The notes: a model not told the origin generated them from the letters alone. DNA of 64,000 nucleotides from Clostridia bacterium (GCA_026418275.1 JAOABQ010000077.1:124001-188000); one strand, 5' to 3'; positions 32,740 through 42,772 are shown, counted from the first letter of the stretch. Program-made: numbers and translations.

Positions 32740-33624
32740 TCAAGCATTCACATGCAGTTTACCGTCTGCACCGGCTTTTGCTTTAAACAGCAGCTTAAAC
32801 AGAAGGGGGGCAAAAACAGTAACCCATAACCCCAGGATAAAGTACCTGGAAAACTCCCCTAATGGGCTTCCCGGTATGATCAGCTTTAAAATGTATTTAA
32901 GTCCGACCAGCACACCAACTCCCATTACATATTTTAAGACCTGGTTCTTAAGGGTAGTATTTTCATTAAAATGGATATAAGAAGATTCAATCAAATACCC
33001 CACTATAAAACTCGTAAAAAACCCCAGCGCTTTATAATAATCATGCTCTGAAAAGAATAACGCCCCAATAAGTGCCGGGATGACCAGAACCAGCAGCAGC
33101 CACTTCCTTTTGCTGTGATTGACATACTCAAACAGCCAGTTACTGATAAAGAGGCAAAGGATACCGAAGAAAATAGCACCCACTACATCGGTTGGGGTGT
33201 GGCACCCGAGGTATATCCTGGATATGCCTACCAGGAGAATGACCGCCCCCCCTAAGCCGTACATCCATCTTTTCTTTACTTTTATCATTAGAGAAGCCCA
33301 AATGGTTGTTGTGCCCTGGGTATGTCCACTGGGAAATGAAAATCCGGTTGCTGTTTCCGGCCTTATGGTAAAAATGCCTTCCTTCCCAAAGGGTCTGGGC
33401 ACTTTGAAAGTTTCCTTCACCATATTATTTACCATCCCGCTGAAAAGGCATGCAAAACCTACTTTGTAACCAAATTCCTTATTAATACACCAATAAATCA
33501 TGGTTAACAGAATTACCTGGAAATATTCTTCTCCCATCATAGTAATCCATTGAAACACCTGATCAAAAAGAGGATTTGAAAACGATTGAAAAAACTTGAT
33601 TGTCCCAATATTAAAACTTTCCAT
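32740..33624 (-). CDS. PAP2-family membrane phosphatase
   Basis: A 294-residue integral membrane protein with the three lipid-phosphate-phosphatase motifs: KETFKVPRPF, FPSGHTQ with the catalytic His, and SRIYLGCHTPTDVVG with the second catalytic His. About seven or eight hydrophobic segments are visible. Family members remove phosphate from undecaprenyl diphosphate, phosphatidic acid or similar lipids on the outer face of the membrane. It lies 13 bases after the phosphodiesterase gene, so the two are probably co-transcribed. AAGGGG precedes the ATG by about 8 bases. Confidence 0.9.
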   Translation of the reverse strand: MESFNIGTIKFFQSFSNPLFDQVFQWITMMGEEYFQVILLTMIYWCINKEFGYKVGFACLFSGMVNNMVKETFKVPRPFGKEGIFTIRPETATGFSFPSGHTQGTTTIWASLMIKVKKRWMYGLGGAVILLVGISRIYLGCHTPTDVVGAIFFGILCLFISNWLFEYVNHSKRKWLLLVLVIPALIGALFFSEHDYYKALGFFTSFIVGYLIESSYIHFNENTTLKNQVLKYVMGVGVLVGLKYILKLIIPGSPLGEFSRYFILGLWVTVFAPLLFKLLFKAKAGADGKLHVNA

Positions 33625-33637
33625 ATGCTAAAACCCC

Positions 33638-35059
33638 TTACTCATTTTCAATAATTTCCTCCAAAATCCTTCCGTCTGCCCCTGGCAGATCAAATCCAAG
33701 CAATGCTGCCATAGTAGGCCCCTCATCTACTAAGTTTATACTGGGCAGTGCAACTCCTTTTTTAATCCCCGATCCTGAGGCCATAAAGAAGGTTTTTATC
33801 TCCTTCTTTTCCGGCGAAAAACCGTGTGTCGCAGCAAATATATCTTTGTCATAGTCTATTTGAGACGGTTCTATTTTCTCCACCAGCTTCCCGGCGGATG
33901 CATTGCCAAAATAATATCCCTGCCGTCCCTCCAACATGAATTCACATTGGTCATTAGCCTTCAACTTGGCTGCCTGTGCTTTTGTATATACAGTTTCAAT
34001 CCCATTCTTCGGGTTGCTTTTTAACGTGTTTAATATTTTCTCAACTTTTTTTCGTGTATCCTGGTCGTTTTTATCCTTCAAATATACGTAGGCACTGCCA
34101 TCCGACGACTGAGCATAGGCCTTCCAGTCCTTTAGCCCCCCGCTTTCATCTTCGGTGATGAGTCCTGCTTCCTTGAATGCCACATTTACATTGATTCTAT
34201 TTTGGACATCCAAGAACCCGTGATCGCCCAAAACAACAATGGTAGCGTCCTCAGATATTCCGGCCTCCTCAATAGCCTTTAAAATGTCTCCTAAACGCTT
34301 GTCATGCCGCTTTATTGCTTCATCTGCTTCTTTTGAGTTCACACCGTAAATATGCCTGTGCTTGTCCAAATCTGTAAAATGAATAAGTGCCAAATTCGGC
34401 TTTTTAGACCGGATCATATAACCGGTGGAAGCGGCTGTAAAATCATCCAGTTCCGGCTGGTGCACGCCATTTCTCATTTCCCCGTATCGAAGTTGAAGGC
34501 TTAATAAAAATAGAGGACTTCCACTCTTTAAGGAGAGAAGAACTTGGTTTTCACCTTTATTCGACCATATTTCAGGGCAATTATAATCAATTTTTGCATT
34601 TGCAGTTACAGGCCACAGCATAGCCCCTACCCGCATATTATACTTATTTGCGACATCATATAAAGTTCTGGCTTTTATATCCTTACTATACCAGTGCCAA
34701 TCCTGCTTTTTAACTCCCGGCTGAAACTGCCTGTTATCTATGATACCGTGATTGATAGGATATTTCCCCGTAACGATGGTAGTATGGGACGGGTATGTTA
34801 ATGAGGGATATATCCCTTTTACCTCTTTTGCATAAGAGCCTTTATCTAAAATCTTTTTAAAGTTTGGAAGGTCTTTGAACTTAGGAAAATCATCCGCTTT
34901 CAGTCCATCCAGGGAAAGTACGATCAAATGCCGGGTCTTTGCTTTTTCTGAAAAGGTAGGCCGGGTAAACCATTCTTTATAATGAACTGCCACAAATATA
35001 ATTAAAATCACTACCGCTAAAACGATTCCTATCTTTAAAAGCATTTTTAGTATCCTCAC
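33638..35059 (-). CDS. membrane-anchored type I phosphodiesterase / nucleotide pyrophosphatase (alkaline phosphatase superfamily)
   Basis: A 473-residue protein with an N-terminal signal anchor (residues about 5-27) and an extracellular NPP-like domain. The two-metal site is visible: VLSLDGLKADDF, the nucleophile region PSLTYPSHTTIVTGKYP, HFTDLDKHRHIYG, VLGDHGF and a late TKDIFAATHGF-like segment (DIFAATHGFSP) with a metal His. It should hydrolyse phosphodiester or pyrophosphate bonds of nucleotides or lipid-linked substrates outside the cell. The GTG start is chosen because GGAGG lies 8 bases before it. It is followed by the PAP2 gene, a pairing that could release and then dephosphorylate the same kind of substrate. 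Confidence 0.88.
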   Translation of the reverse strand: MRILKMLLKIGIVLAVVILIIFVAVHYKEWFTRPTFSEKAKTRHLIVLSLDGLKADDFPKFKDLPNFKKILDKGSYAKEVKGIYPSLTYPSHTTIVTGKYPINHGIIDNRQFQPGVKKQDWHWYSKDIKARTLYDVANKYNMRVGAMLWPVTANAKIDYNCPEIWSNKGENQVLLSLKSGSPLFLLSLQLRYGEMRNGVHQPELDDFTAASTGYMIRSKKPNLALIHFTDLDKHRHIYGVNSKEADEAIKRHDKRLGDILKAIEEAGISEDATIVVLGDHGFLDVQNRINVNVAFKEAGLITEDESGGLKDWKAYAQSSDGSAYVYLKDKNDQDTRKKVEKILNTLKSNPKNGIETVYTKAQAAKLKANDQCEFMLEGRQGYYFGNASAGKLVEKIEPSQIDYDKDIFAATHGFSPEKKEIKTFFMASGSGIKKGVALPSINLVDEGPTMAALLGFDLPGADGRILEEIIENE

Positions 35060-35296
35060 TGTTTTTTCCTCCAGACAAATTATGATGTCTTTACTGACAT
35101 TATATACATTTTTTTTGCCGGTGTATAGTTACCCTTCATACCAATGTTGTAAAACATTTATATTTTAGCTAATACTTATTTTGGTTGAATGCGGAATGCG
35201 CCAAAAACCAAACCGCTCTTTTGCATATCTCTTGAGTGAAGGCTAACGTACCTTTTATCCTTTGAATTCTTATCTTAGACGTTTAAATACAGGCAT

Positions 35297-35332
35297 AAAA
35301 AAATCCCTGTACTTGTGGTACAGAGATTTTTC
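35297..35332 (-). terminator. terminator of the RND exporter gene
   Basis: AAAAATC-c-CTGTAC ... GTACAG-a-GATTTTT lies just past the RND stop on the minus strand. The rest of the 281-base gap to the phosphodiesterase start shows nothing I can name. Confidence 0.85.
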
Positions 35333-35340
35333 TGTTTTTC

Positions 35341-38300
35341 TTACTGCTCAAATCCCGGATTAACCATTTCCTTTTTCGGATTGATAATTTTAAGCTTTAA
35401 GCCTTCCAACAAACTATAGGCTACAGGAACAATAATCAGTGTTAAAATGGTGGATAAGACCAATCCGCCTATAACTACGATACCAAGTTCTTCGGAAATG
35501 ATCGCCCCTTCCGAGAAACCCAAAGCCAGCGGCAAAAGTGCCATAACTGTAGCAGCCGCTGTCATTACAATAGGTCTTAATCTTACAGCCCCAGCCTCTA
35601 TTAAGGCATCACGGATACTCATGCCTTTTACTCTGTTATTTTGTACCCGGTCTACCAGCACAATTGCATTGGTTACAACAATTCCAATCAACATCAGCAT
35701 TCCGACCAAGCCGGAAATTGAGAGTGAGTGATTTGTGATAAATAATGCAAACATCGCTCCTACCGCGGCAAAGGGAAGAGAGAAAAGGATCGCTAAAGGT
35801 GCAGTGCCTTCTCCAAATGCAAACACCATGATGATGAAAACCAGAAGAACCGCAACCGCCATCGCTAATCCCATCTGTTTGAAGCTTTCGTTGATGTCCT
35901 CCACGCTTCCTCCAACACTATAGGTAACACCCTGCTTGAACTTGGACTTTATACCTTCAATCTTGTCAGTCACTTCCTGTGAAACTTTTGCGGTATCATT
36001 GGACATTATGTCCGCAGAGATGGTTGCAAACCGGTTTCCATTTCTTTCAGTAATGCTTACAGGACCATCCTGCTTTACTACTTTTGCAACCTCTTTGAGT
36101 GCAACCGTTCCTGTTGCCCCCTTAAGTTCAAAATTTTCTATTCTCTCCATACTGTCCATGGACGTACCTTCAATCCCCACCATGACATCCATGGATTTGC
36201 CGTCAATCTGAGCAGATGTTACTTTTTCATAGTTTAGAGCACTTCGTACAAAAAATCCTACATAAGTTGGATTTAAGCCTATTCTAGCCGCTTTCTCACT
36301 ATCTACCTTAATGAGTACCTCCGGTTTTTTCTCTGAAAGATTATTATTAATATTGCTTAAGTCCTTTATCCCCGAAATCTCGGATGTTATTACCTTCGCA
36401 GCCTCGGTAATATCTTCGATATTGTCACCGTTCACAACTACTTCCAGCCTTTCCTGCCCGCCGAAATTATTTTGAGGTGTTATGGTCCATTTGGATTTTT
36501 CCGTCTCAAGGGACTTCGCTTTCACCTTGATTTCCTCTAATGCCTTATCCGGGTCTGCATCTTCTTTCAGCACGACTCTGAGCTTCGCTTTATTTTCACC
36601 TTGAAGAAGGCTCATAAAATTTCCGCTTCCGCTCTCATCCCCTACAGCACTGGTAACTACTTCCACATCCTCACGACCCACCAAATAGCCTTCCAGCTTG
36701 GTCACTTCACGGTTGGTCACTTCAACCGAAGTTCCTGCAGGCATTTCGAAGTCAGCATTAATCATGGTTGCTTTTTCGGTTGGAAGGAATTGAATACCTA
36801 CCGCAGAAACAAGCATACCCGAAATAGCAACCAAAAGGATTGCTGCGATAACAATCAAAGCCCGGTGACTTAGGGCAAAACCTAGCACCCTTTTGTACCC
36901 TTGTTCGATTCTGCTTTCCTTTTCCTTATGCTTGATAGGCTTTCTCAAAAGCATAAATTTACTCATCAAAGGAACTACCGTAAGCGCAACAAGCAGGGAG
37001 GCCGCCATACTTACAACTACCGTAATGGCAAAGGGTTTGAATACCTTTCCTACAATTCCGCTCACTGCAGCCAGAGGTAAAAATACAGCGATGGTTGTTA
37101 TGGTTGATGAAGTAATAGCGGATGAAACTTCACCTGTTGCTGCCTCAATGATGTTTTTATCCCCCAATCCCTCTTTTTTAAGCCGTCGGTATATATTCTC
37201 AATAACTACAATCGAATCATCCACTATTCTCCCGACTGCGACTGCCATACCGCTTAAAGTCATGATATTAAGCCTGATATCCCACATCCCCATTACAATC
37301 AGAGCAATTAAAATAGAAAGGGGAATGGATACAACAGCAATCACTGTCGCCCGAACATCCCTTAAGAAGAGGGCAATGACAAAGATTGCAAAGAGTGCTC
37401 CTAAAAAGCCTTCCCGGACCATCCCGTTTATGGAATCTCTTACAGGCTTTGAGGTATCAAATATTTTATCAATTTTTGAACCGGTATTGGATTTCTCAAT
37501 TTCCCCTATCTTTGCTTCAATTTCATCTGCGACTTCCACCGTGTTGGCATCGTCTGTCTTATACATACTGATCATAACGGTTGGTTTGTTGTCCGCCCTT
37601 GTATAGGTCTTCGATTTTGGATTATCCAGATCTACCAAAGCAATGTCGCTTAAAAATACAATATCCGGTTTAAATGTGTCAGTATTTTGTCTTTGCTCAT
37701 TTGTACCTGCGGTATTATTCGGAATGTCCAAAGACGGTCTAGTCCCGGCACCCTGTGATCCTGATTGTTTAGGGGCTTTTTCCTTTAGTGATTGAAGAGA
37801 TTTGCCCAAGTTTTCTCCCAGTATTTTTATAGTCTGGGTTGCAATATCAATTTTACTTTTGGCTTCTGCTTTTTTGGCTATGTCAGATTGAGGATTTTGA
37901 ATGACTGCCTGCTGTTCAAGAACGATGGCCTGGTTTCTCTGTATCTCGGCAAGCATAGCAATGGCCTGGGTATTGGTACCGATCATTCCTCCCATATCCG
38001 CCATGCCCTTACCCATTTCGCTCATTCCTTTTCCCATTTCACCCATGGCTTTATAGACACCACCAATGGCCTCGGACATTTTACCCATACCATCGGTTAT
38101 TTTACCCATGCCGTCCCCCATCATCTTTGCTGCGTCAGGAATTACAATAATGGGTATTGCTTTAATATCATTCAAGGATGTAACCTTCCGGCTTATTTTC
38201 ACCGGCATGGACAATCCTTCAATGGTCACACTTCCTCCAGGAAAAGCAATATCATTTGCAGTAAGCGCCTGTTGAACATCTTGGAGTTTGATTCCCTTTT

Positions 38301-38880
38301 CCTTCATCTTATTTTCATCTATTTTAATATAAACACTTTTTTCAGCAACTCCATTAATCCCAACATTAGATACTCCTTTGATTGCGGTAATGGAGGACTT
38401 TACCTTTTCATTGATAAACTTTGTTAACTCTACCTCATCTTTTCCCTCAAATGAAACAGAATAGGTAAGTACAGGAAAGCTATTATACCCAATTCTTGAT
38501 ATAATCGGCTTTTGTGCTTTATCAGGCAGCTTTAACTTATTTACTGCATCCTTTACTTCGTTTTCAGCTTTTTCAATGTCTTTGGAAAAATCAAATTGGG
38601 CAATGAGTAAGGACACATTTTCATTTGAAGTCGCATTAATATCCTTAAGTCCCTGAATACCTGAAAGCGCCTTTTGAATTGGTCTTGAAATCCCTTCTGC
38701 AACATCATCCGGTGACGCACCAGGGTAAACTGTTGCAACGGTAACAATTCCAAAACTGATGTTGGGCATCAGTTCAGTCTTTATTTCTGTGGTGGAGTAT
38801 AACCCCCCACCGATGATCATAACGACTAAGAGAAAAATAACAAGTGCATTTTTTAGTGAAAATCTGGTAAAAATACGCAT
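35341..38880 (-). CDS. RND-family exporter with Met/Gly-rich periplasmic-side insertion
   Basis: A 1179-residue AcrB/SwrC-like transporter with twelve membrane segments in two halves, each with a large extracytoplasmic loop. Typical parts are VTVATVYPGASPDDVAEGISRPIQ, the charged helix-4 region SGMAVAVGRIVDDSIVVIENIYR, and GMLMLIGIVVTNAIVLVDRV. Residues about 245-400 of the first loop are extended by a methionine/glycine-rich stretch (MGDGMGKITDGMGKM, then GEMGKGMSEMGKGMADMGG) and a Gln/Lys-rich helix, which is unusual. The ATG at 38880 follows CGGAGG by 6 bases; an open extension to 38934 looks untranslated. No membrane-fusion or outer-membrane partner is adjacent, as expected in a Gram-positive cell. 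The substrate is unknown. Confidence 0.9.
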   Translation of the reverse strand: MRIFTRFSLKNALVIFLLVVMIIGGGLYSTTEIKTELMPNISFGIVTVATVYPGASPDDVAEGISRPIQKALSGIQGLKDINATSNENVSLLIAQFDFSKDIEKAENEVKDAVNKLKLPDKAQKPIISRIGYNSFPVLTYSVSFEGKDEVELTKFINEKVKSSITAIKGVSNVGINGVAEKSVYIKIDENKMKEKGIKLQDVQQALTANDIAFPGGSVTIEGLSMPVKISRKVTSLNDIKAIPIIVIPDAAKMMGDGMGKITDGMGKMSEAIGGVYKAMGEMGKGMSEMGKGMADMGGMIGTNTQAIAMLAEIQRNQAIVLEQQAVIQNPQSDIAKKAEAKSKIDIATQTIKILGENLGKSLQSLKEKAPKQSGSQGAGTRPSLDIPNNTAGTNEQRQNTDTFKPDIVFLSDIALVDLDNPKSKTYTRADNKPTVMISMYKTDDANTVEVADEIEAKIGEIEKSNTGSKIDKIFDTSKPVRDSINGMVREGFLGALFAIFVIALFLRDVRATVIAVVSIPLSILIALIVMGMWDIRLNIMTLSGMAVAVGRIVDDSIVVIENIYRRLKKEGLGDKNIIEAATGEVSSAITSSTITTIAVFLPLAAVSGIVGKVFKPFAITVVVSMAASLLVALTVVPLMSKFMLLRKPIKHKEKESRIEQGYKRVLGFALSHRALIVIAAILLVAISGMLVSAVGIQFLPTEKATMINADFEMPAGTSVEVTNREVTKLEGYLVGREDVEVVTSAVGDESGSGNFMSLLQGENKAKLRVVLKEDADPDKALEEIKVKAKSLETEKSKWTITPQNNFGGQERLEVVVNGDNIEDITEAAKVITSEISGIKDLSNINNNLSEKKPEVLIKVDSEKAARIGLNPTYVGFFVRSALNYEKVTSAQIDGKSMDVMVGIEGTSMDSMERIENFELKGATGTVALKEVAKVVKQDGPVSITERNGNRFATISADIMSNDTAKVSQEVTDKIEGIKSKFKQGVTYSVGGSVEDINESFKQMGLAMAVAVLLVFIIMVFAFGEGTAPLAILFSLPFAAVGAMFALFITNHSLSISGLVGMLMLIGIVVTNAIVLVDRVQNNRVKGMSIRDALIEAGAVRLRPIVMTAAATVMALLPLALGFSEGAIISEELGIVVIGGLVLSTILTLIIVPVAYSLLEGLKLKIINPKKEMVNPGFEQ

Positions 38881-38896
38881 AATCAACCTCCGCTCT

Positions 38897-38919
38897 GTAA
38901 AATTTACTAAAGATTTTAC
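38897..38919 (-). promoter_or_regulatory. inverted repeat GTAAAAT-N9-ATTTTAC in the RND leader
   Basis: The two exact 7-base arms lie 17-39 bases before the RND start codon. They could be a repressor site or a weak RNA hairpin. The rest of the gap up to 39248 shows no gene that I accept. Confidence 0.35.
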
Positions 38920-39248
38920 GTTTTTATCCATCATAAAGTCTGAGAATTGGAAAAAAATTTTTAATTTCTTTTATAGAATATAACCTAGCCCTATTTTACT
39001 AAGTTTATCACATGAATGAAATATGCCAAAAGTCATAAGATGATGGTATGATTGTAATAAAGTGGTATGACCGGGATATGTATATGGGAGTACAATGAAC
39101 ATCGACCCTTTATGGGAGCAGATAGGAAATGTTTCTATGATCTTTAGCTAAAGACTGATGTTTTGATGTATTGCAGCTTATATAAAGGATATAGAATAGA
39201 TATTTTAAGAGGATTACTTCAGTAATTATTTTTAATCAAAAACATTTT

Positions 39249-39280
39249 AAAGGACAGGGCGCTTTATCCCTGTCCTTTCT
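39249..39280 (-). terminator. terminator of the CAP-domain gene
   Basis: AAAGGACAGGG ... CCCTGTCCTTT immediately follows the CAP-gene stop on the minus strand, with a short A/T-rich tail. Confidence 0.85.
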
Positions 39281-39283
39281 ATA

Positions 39284-40093
39284 TTATCTTCCAATAAACT
39301 GTTGTACCAGGACCTTACCGTAAGTTGGACTGCTCACAATACCAAAACCTACATAATTAAAGTTTCCGCTTAATATATTCTTTCTATGTCCTTCGGAGTT
39401 CATCCATGCTTTAAATGCACCTTCAACCGATTGGTTACCCGCAATATTTTCTCCTGCTGTCCTAAAGCTTACTCCAAATTGCCGCATCATATCAAAAGGT
39501 GATCCATAGGTTGGAGATTGATGTGAGAAGTAATTGTTATTGACCATATCCTGCGCTTTCGCTTTTGCGACCTTCATCAGTTCCATATCAAACTGCAGCG
39601 GGCCTACCCCTGCCTCGGCTCTTGCTTTATTACACAGGTCTAATAAGGTTTGCTCTTCCTGGGTTACTCCTGTTGCCGGCTTATTCATACCCGAAGGCTG
39701 CGGTTTAGGCAAAGTCTTTGGAGGCGCAGTTGTTTTAGATGGTACTTTGGTGGTAGGAGTAGGTGCTTTTGCTACACCCAAAGCCTTTACATATTCACTT
39801 TTTACCGTTCCGACACATTTGCCTCCCGGCTCGTAAACTGCATACCAATCAGCAATTTTTCCAAAGATTTTTACCTTTTGTCCTTTTTTTAACACACACA
39901 CAATCTGAGAAGCTTCACTCGGACCTTGCCTTACATTTAAGTACGATGCCATAACCACTGCATCTATAAAATTAACCCTTTGAAACGTAGGGGCTGGGGC
40001 TGCTGAAACAGTCTTCGATTCAAATCCAACAAACCCTGATAAAACAGAAAAAATCAATGAGACTACGACCAGATAAATGATTTTTCTCTTCAT
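39284..40093 (-). CDS. secreted SH3b-CAP (SCP) domain protein
   Basis: A 269-residue secreted protein. It has a signal peptide (about residues 1-31, ending VSA-AP), then a bacterial SH3 domain (about 45-105, ASYLNVRQGPS) that often binds cell wall, and a Pro/Thr/Lys-rich linker. The C-terminal CAP domain (about 145-269) shows LLDLCNKARAEAGVGPL, the His of YFSHQSPTYGSPF, GENIAG and WMNSEGHRKNILSGNFNYVGFG. CAP proteins like this (YkwD type) are common in clostridia and their activity is unresolved. TTGGAGGG precedes the ATG by 5-6 bases. It is a single-gene unit. Confidence 0.93.
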   Translation of the reverse strand: MKRKIIYLVVVSLIFSVLSGFVGFESKTVSAAPAPTFQRVNFIDAVVMASYLNVRQGPSEASQIVCVLKKGQKVKIFGKIADWYAVYEPGGKCVGTVKSEYVKALGVAKAPTPTTKVPSKTTAPPKTLPKPQPSGMNKPATGVTQEEQTLLDLCNKARAEAGVGPLQFDMELMKVAKAKAQDMVNNNYFSHQSPTYGSPFDMMRQFGVSFRTAGENIAGNQSVEGAFKAWMNSEGHRKNILSGNFNYVGFGIVSSPTYGKVLVQQFIGR

Positions 40094-40366
40094 AAGATCC
40101 CTCCAAATTCTCTAAAATAATGTAAAGAAATAATTTATATTTAATAATAGTATTGACAAATTTGTTTGAATTATTTACATAAGCAATTTAATTTTAAAAA
40201 ACTTATTTTTTGCTTTTAAATTCATGATAAATACAAAAGACACTTTACTCTTTCTATTTTTCACCCTTCCATTAACCCTCATTTTAACTAAGGTACATCG
40301 CTATTCCAAAATAAAAACAATCATGGCCGTTTATATAGGCTTTTCGTGCTTATTAACACAAAAAAA

Positions 40367-40450
40367 CCAAGTGATGTATATTTTTACAGCACTTGGTCCT
40401 GCAATGCCAATCATAAAAGAAGGTGCCTGGGATTCCAGACACCTTCTTTT
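40367..40450 (-). terminator. two hairpins after the third chitinase gene
   Basis: AAAAGAAGGTG-c-CTGG ... CCAG-a-CACCTTCTTTT (40415-40450) is a strong bidirectional terminator 14 bases past the chitinase stop. A second hairpin, CCAAGTG ... CACTTGG (40367-40396), lies beyond it. The rest of the 370-base gap 40094-40464 is A/T-rich upstream sequence of the CAP gene. Confidence 0.8.
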
Positions 40451-40464
40451 ATTCTTTTATTTGA

Positions 40465-42594
40465 TTATGGTAGTTGAGTGGGTACCACAATTTCCGGATA
40501 GTTTTCTGATGTTGTATTAAAGTGTTTAATCAAAATTGTAATGTCACCCATGTTGACTGCAGTATCCTTATCAAAGTCATAGTCTGCATTATACTTGCTG
40601 TTTCCAACCGAAGTATTGTACGCTGCAATAAGTTCTACAATATCCGACATATTGATGGCACCATCCTGTACAGGCAAATCCCCAGCCCACATTGAAATCG
40701 GGGAAGTATTTGCGTTAAGTACCTTATTCCCTGTGATACTGACGTTTTTCGCCACTCTTGTTAAGTATGACGCTTTGCTTATCTTAATATCATAAACACC
40801 TGCTTTGTCTTTCGGCACTTCAATACTGAAGAATCCGTTTGAATCAGACATCGCATATAAGCCGGAACCAACAAGTTCTACTTTAAATCCTGATTTTACA
40901 ACTGCAGCAACAGAAGGTGCATAAACCACATCTGCGTCTACATAACCTGTAACTTTATAAGGAGTATTTACCGGTTGAGTTGCTGTCGGTGTCGGTGTGT
41001 TAGTAGGTCTTGGTGTACTTGTCGGCCTTGGTGCTACATTTGCAAACTTTTTGTTGATTAAGTCGGTCAGATAGGTTCCTTTGGATGGATAATCACCTGT
41101 AAGTTCCCAGAACATAATTCCGCCCAAACCATTGTCAATTACATAATCACACTTGATTCCAAGGGATTGTTCGTCTTCATAGGTATACATATTCTTTTGT
41201 GATTCACTCCATAAATACGGAACTTTCGCTACAGGATCCCAGTACTTTTTATATCCGCCAGTGTTTTCCATATTGGCTTTGATATGATAGTAAGGGTTAC
41301 ATCCGGCTGCTCTACCTTGGCTGTCCCAAATACCGGGCGCTCCGTAAGTGTCTGTAAGACCCTTAACAGCCTTTCCATATAATCCAGGCAGTTCTGTCAA
41401 TCCGCCGGACACCTGTCTCCATCCGCGTGAGTAATATGGTACACCCACATTTAATCTTTCGGGAGGAACTCCAAGCTTTAAATATTCTTTAACAGCCCAG
41501 TCAACATTATATTTCTGAGCAACATCCGCTGAAGTAGGATCTTTTGGATTCGGATAAAGGGGTGCTTGGTGGTTTGTTGTTTCTTCCCATGCACCATGCA
41601 TATCGTAAGTCATTAGGTTAACAAAATCCAAGTATGGCGTAAAGAGTTCAACCTCAGTTAATGATATTTTATCAAACCCTGCTGCTGCAGCTACTGTAAG
41701 CTGGTATCTCTTCCCATCATCAATACTTGCTGCATCCAACTTCTCACGAAGTGTTTTGAGCAATAAAGTATAATTACGTTTATCTTCAGGTCCTGCCGGA
41801 TTTCCCTGGTCGTTTTCATTATCGATCTTATCCGGGTCCCTCGCTACACAAGGATATTCCCAGTCAATGTCTACCCCATCGAATCCCCATTCACGGCAAA
41901 ATGCTACACAACTGTCCGCAAATGTTGCTCTTGAGCTTTCAGTCATAGCAATGGCATGGAATCCGCCGGATTGTGTCCATCCACCTACTGAAATCAAAAC
42001 TTTGGTTTTGGGATATTGGGCTTTGAACTTTTTAAACTGACCATATGTACCGTTATACGGTGAATCCCAGGATCCTCCGAAAGTAATCCCGGTAGCTGCC
42101 CATTCGTCAAACATCGCGATCCGTCCGTTTTTCGTTGTGGCAAATGCATAGTTGATATGTGTTAATTTATCAAAAGGAATATTTGCTACATTATACATGT
42201 TATGTCCTTGATAAACTCCCCACTCAGGATAATACCCGACAACCATTTTCTTTCCATCGGATGTGGGGGGGTCTAACGGCCATGGAGTATCGGTAGGTCC
42301 TCCAGGCGTATTGGTCGGCCTAGGTGTGTTGGTTGGCGGCGGCAGCACCTTCCACAGCGTCGCTGATTTGCTTGGTATCCACTCCGGATTACTGGTGTGT
42401 GCCATTAAACATTGATAATACTTGCCTTCGTAAAGGACAACATCCCCTACTTTGTACGCTTGCCCGTCTTTCCATTGGTCATAGGCTGCAGAAGCAGGTG
42501 ATACGCTTGTGAACAGAAACAGTGAAAAAACGATTGAAAAGCACAGCAAAAATGCCAGCACTTTTCTTGAAGCACCTTTTTTCTTCAAACTCAT
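40465..42594 (-). CDS. GH18 chitinase with N-terminal CBM5/12 and C-terminal type II X-dockerin
   Basis: A secreted 709-residue chitinase. The ATG at 42594 (MSLKKKGASRK) follows TAGGAGGG by 8 bases; the open frame to 42648 has no ribosome site. After the signal peptide (cleavage near ASA-AYDQW) comes a CBM5/12 module (WKDGQAYKVGDVVLYEGKYY ... LWKV), a Pro/Thr linker and the GH18 barrel with the canonical DGVDIDWEYP (catalytic E246). A second linker is followed by an X module and a two-loop dockerin (VNMGDITILIKHFN). The catalytic domain is distinct from the pair at 7.7-13.8 kb, and the dockerin is terminal. It lies next to sigI-rsgI and has a sigma-I-like promoter about 75 bases upstream, so it may be induced by the RsgI sensor. 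Confidence 0.94.
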   Translation of the reverse strand: MSLKKKGASRKVLAFLLCFSIVFSLFLFTSVSPASAAYDQWKDGQAYKVGDVVLYEGKYYQCLMAHTSNPEWIPSKSATLWKVLPPPTNTPRPTNTPGGPTDTPWPLDPPTSDGKKMVVGYYPEWGVYQGHNMYNVANIPFDKLTHINYAFATTKNGRIAMFDEWAATGITFGGSWDSPYNGTYGQFKKFKAQYPKTKVLISVGGWTQSGGFHAIAMTESSRATFADSCVAFCREWGFDGVDIDWEYPCVARDPDKIDNENDQGNPAGPEDKRNYTLLLKTLREKLDAASIDDGKRYQLTVAAAAGFDKISLTEVELFTPYLDFVNLMTYDMHGAWEETTNHQAPLYPNPKDPTSADVAQKYNVDWAVKEYLKLGVPPERLNVGVPYYSRGWRQVSGGLTELPGLYGKAVKGLTDTYGAPGIWDSQGRAAGCNPYYHIKANMENTGGYKKYWDPVAKVPYLWSESQKNMYTYEDEQSLGIKCDYVIDNGLGGIMFWELTGDYPSKGTYLTDLINKKFANVAPRPTSTPRPTNTPTPTATQPVNTPYKVTGYVDADVVYAPSVAAVVKSGFKVELVGSGLYAMSDSNGFFSIEVPKDKAGVYDIKISKASYLTRVAKNVSITGNKVLNANTSPISMWAGDLPVQDGAINMSDIVELIAAYNTSVGNSKYNADYDFDKDTAVNMGDITILIKHFNTTSENYPEIVVPTQLP

Positions 42595-42666
42595 ACACTT
42601 AACCCTCCTATAAATAATACATTTCTTTGTATTCTCAAACAAGAACACATCTATTTATATTATTTA

Positions 42667-42696
42667 TTCGTAACCATAAAGTAATTTTCAGAGGGT
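42667..42696 (-). promoter_or_regulatory. sigma-I-like promoter of the third chitinase
   Basis: On the minus strand ACCCTC (42691-42696) is followed after 20 bases by CGAA (42667-42670). Sigma-I promoters of Bacillus and A. thermocellus have ACCCCC-like -35 and CGAA/CGTA-like -10 elements. The site is 73 bases before the ATG. Confidence 0.55.
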
Positions 42697-42721
42697 ACTT
42701 TACGTAATTTTTATTATTTTA

Positions 42722-42753
42722 TCAAAAAAAATAGGGTGGTTAACTAACCACCC
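42722..42753 (-). terminator. terminator of rsgI
   Basis: GGGTGGTTA and TAACCACCC (42734-42753) form a hairpin followed on the minus strand by a run of eight T. It separates rsgI from the chitinase, so the latter needs its own promoter. Confidence 0.85.
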
Positions 42754-42772
42754 TTGGTAAAAGTAAATAGCA

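Noticed and set aside
39095..39151. 18-codon frame with GGGAG upstream in the gap after the RND gene
   Set aside because: Too short, and the ribosome site is only 4-5 bases away. Nothing else supports translation.
40224..40520. Open frame of 98 codons on the plus strand
   Set aside because: It runs through two terminator hairpins and into the 3' end of the chitinase gene on the other strand. It has no ribosome site and looks random.
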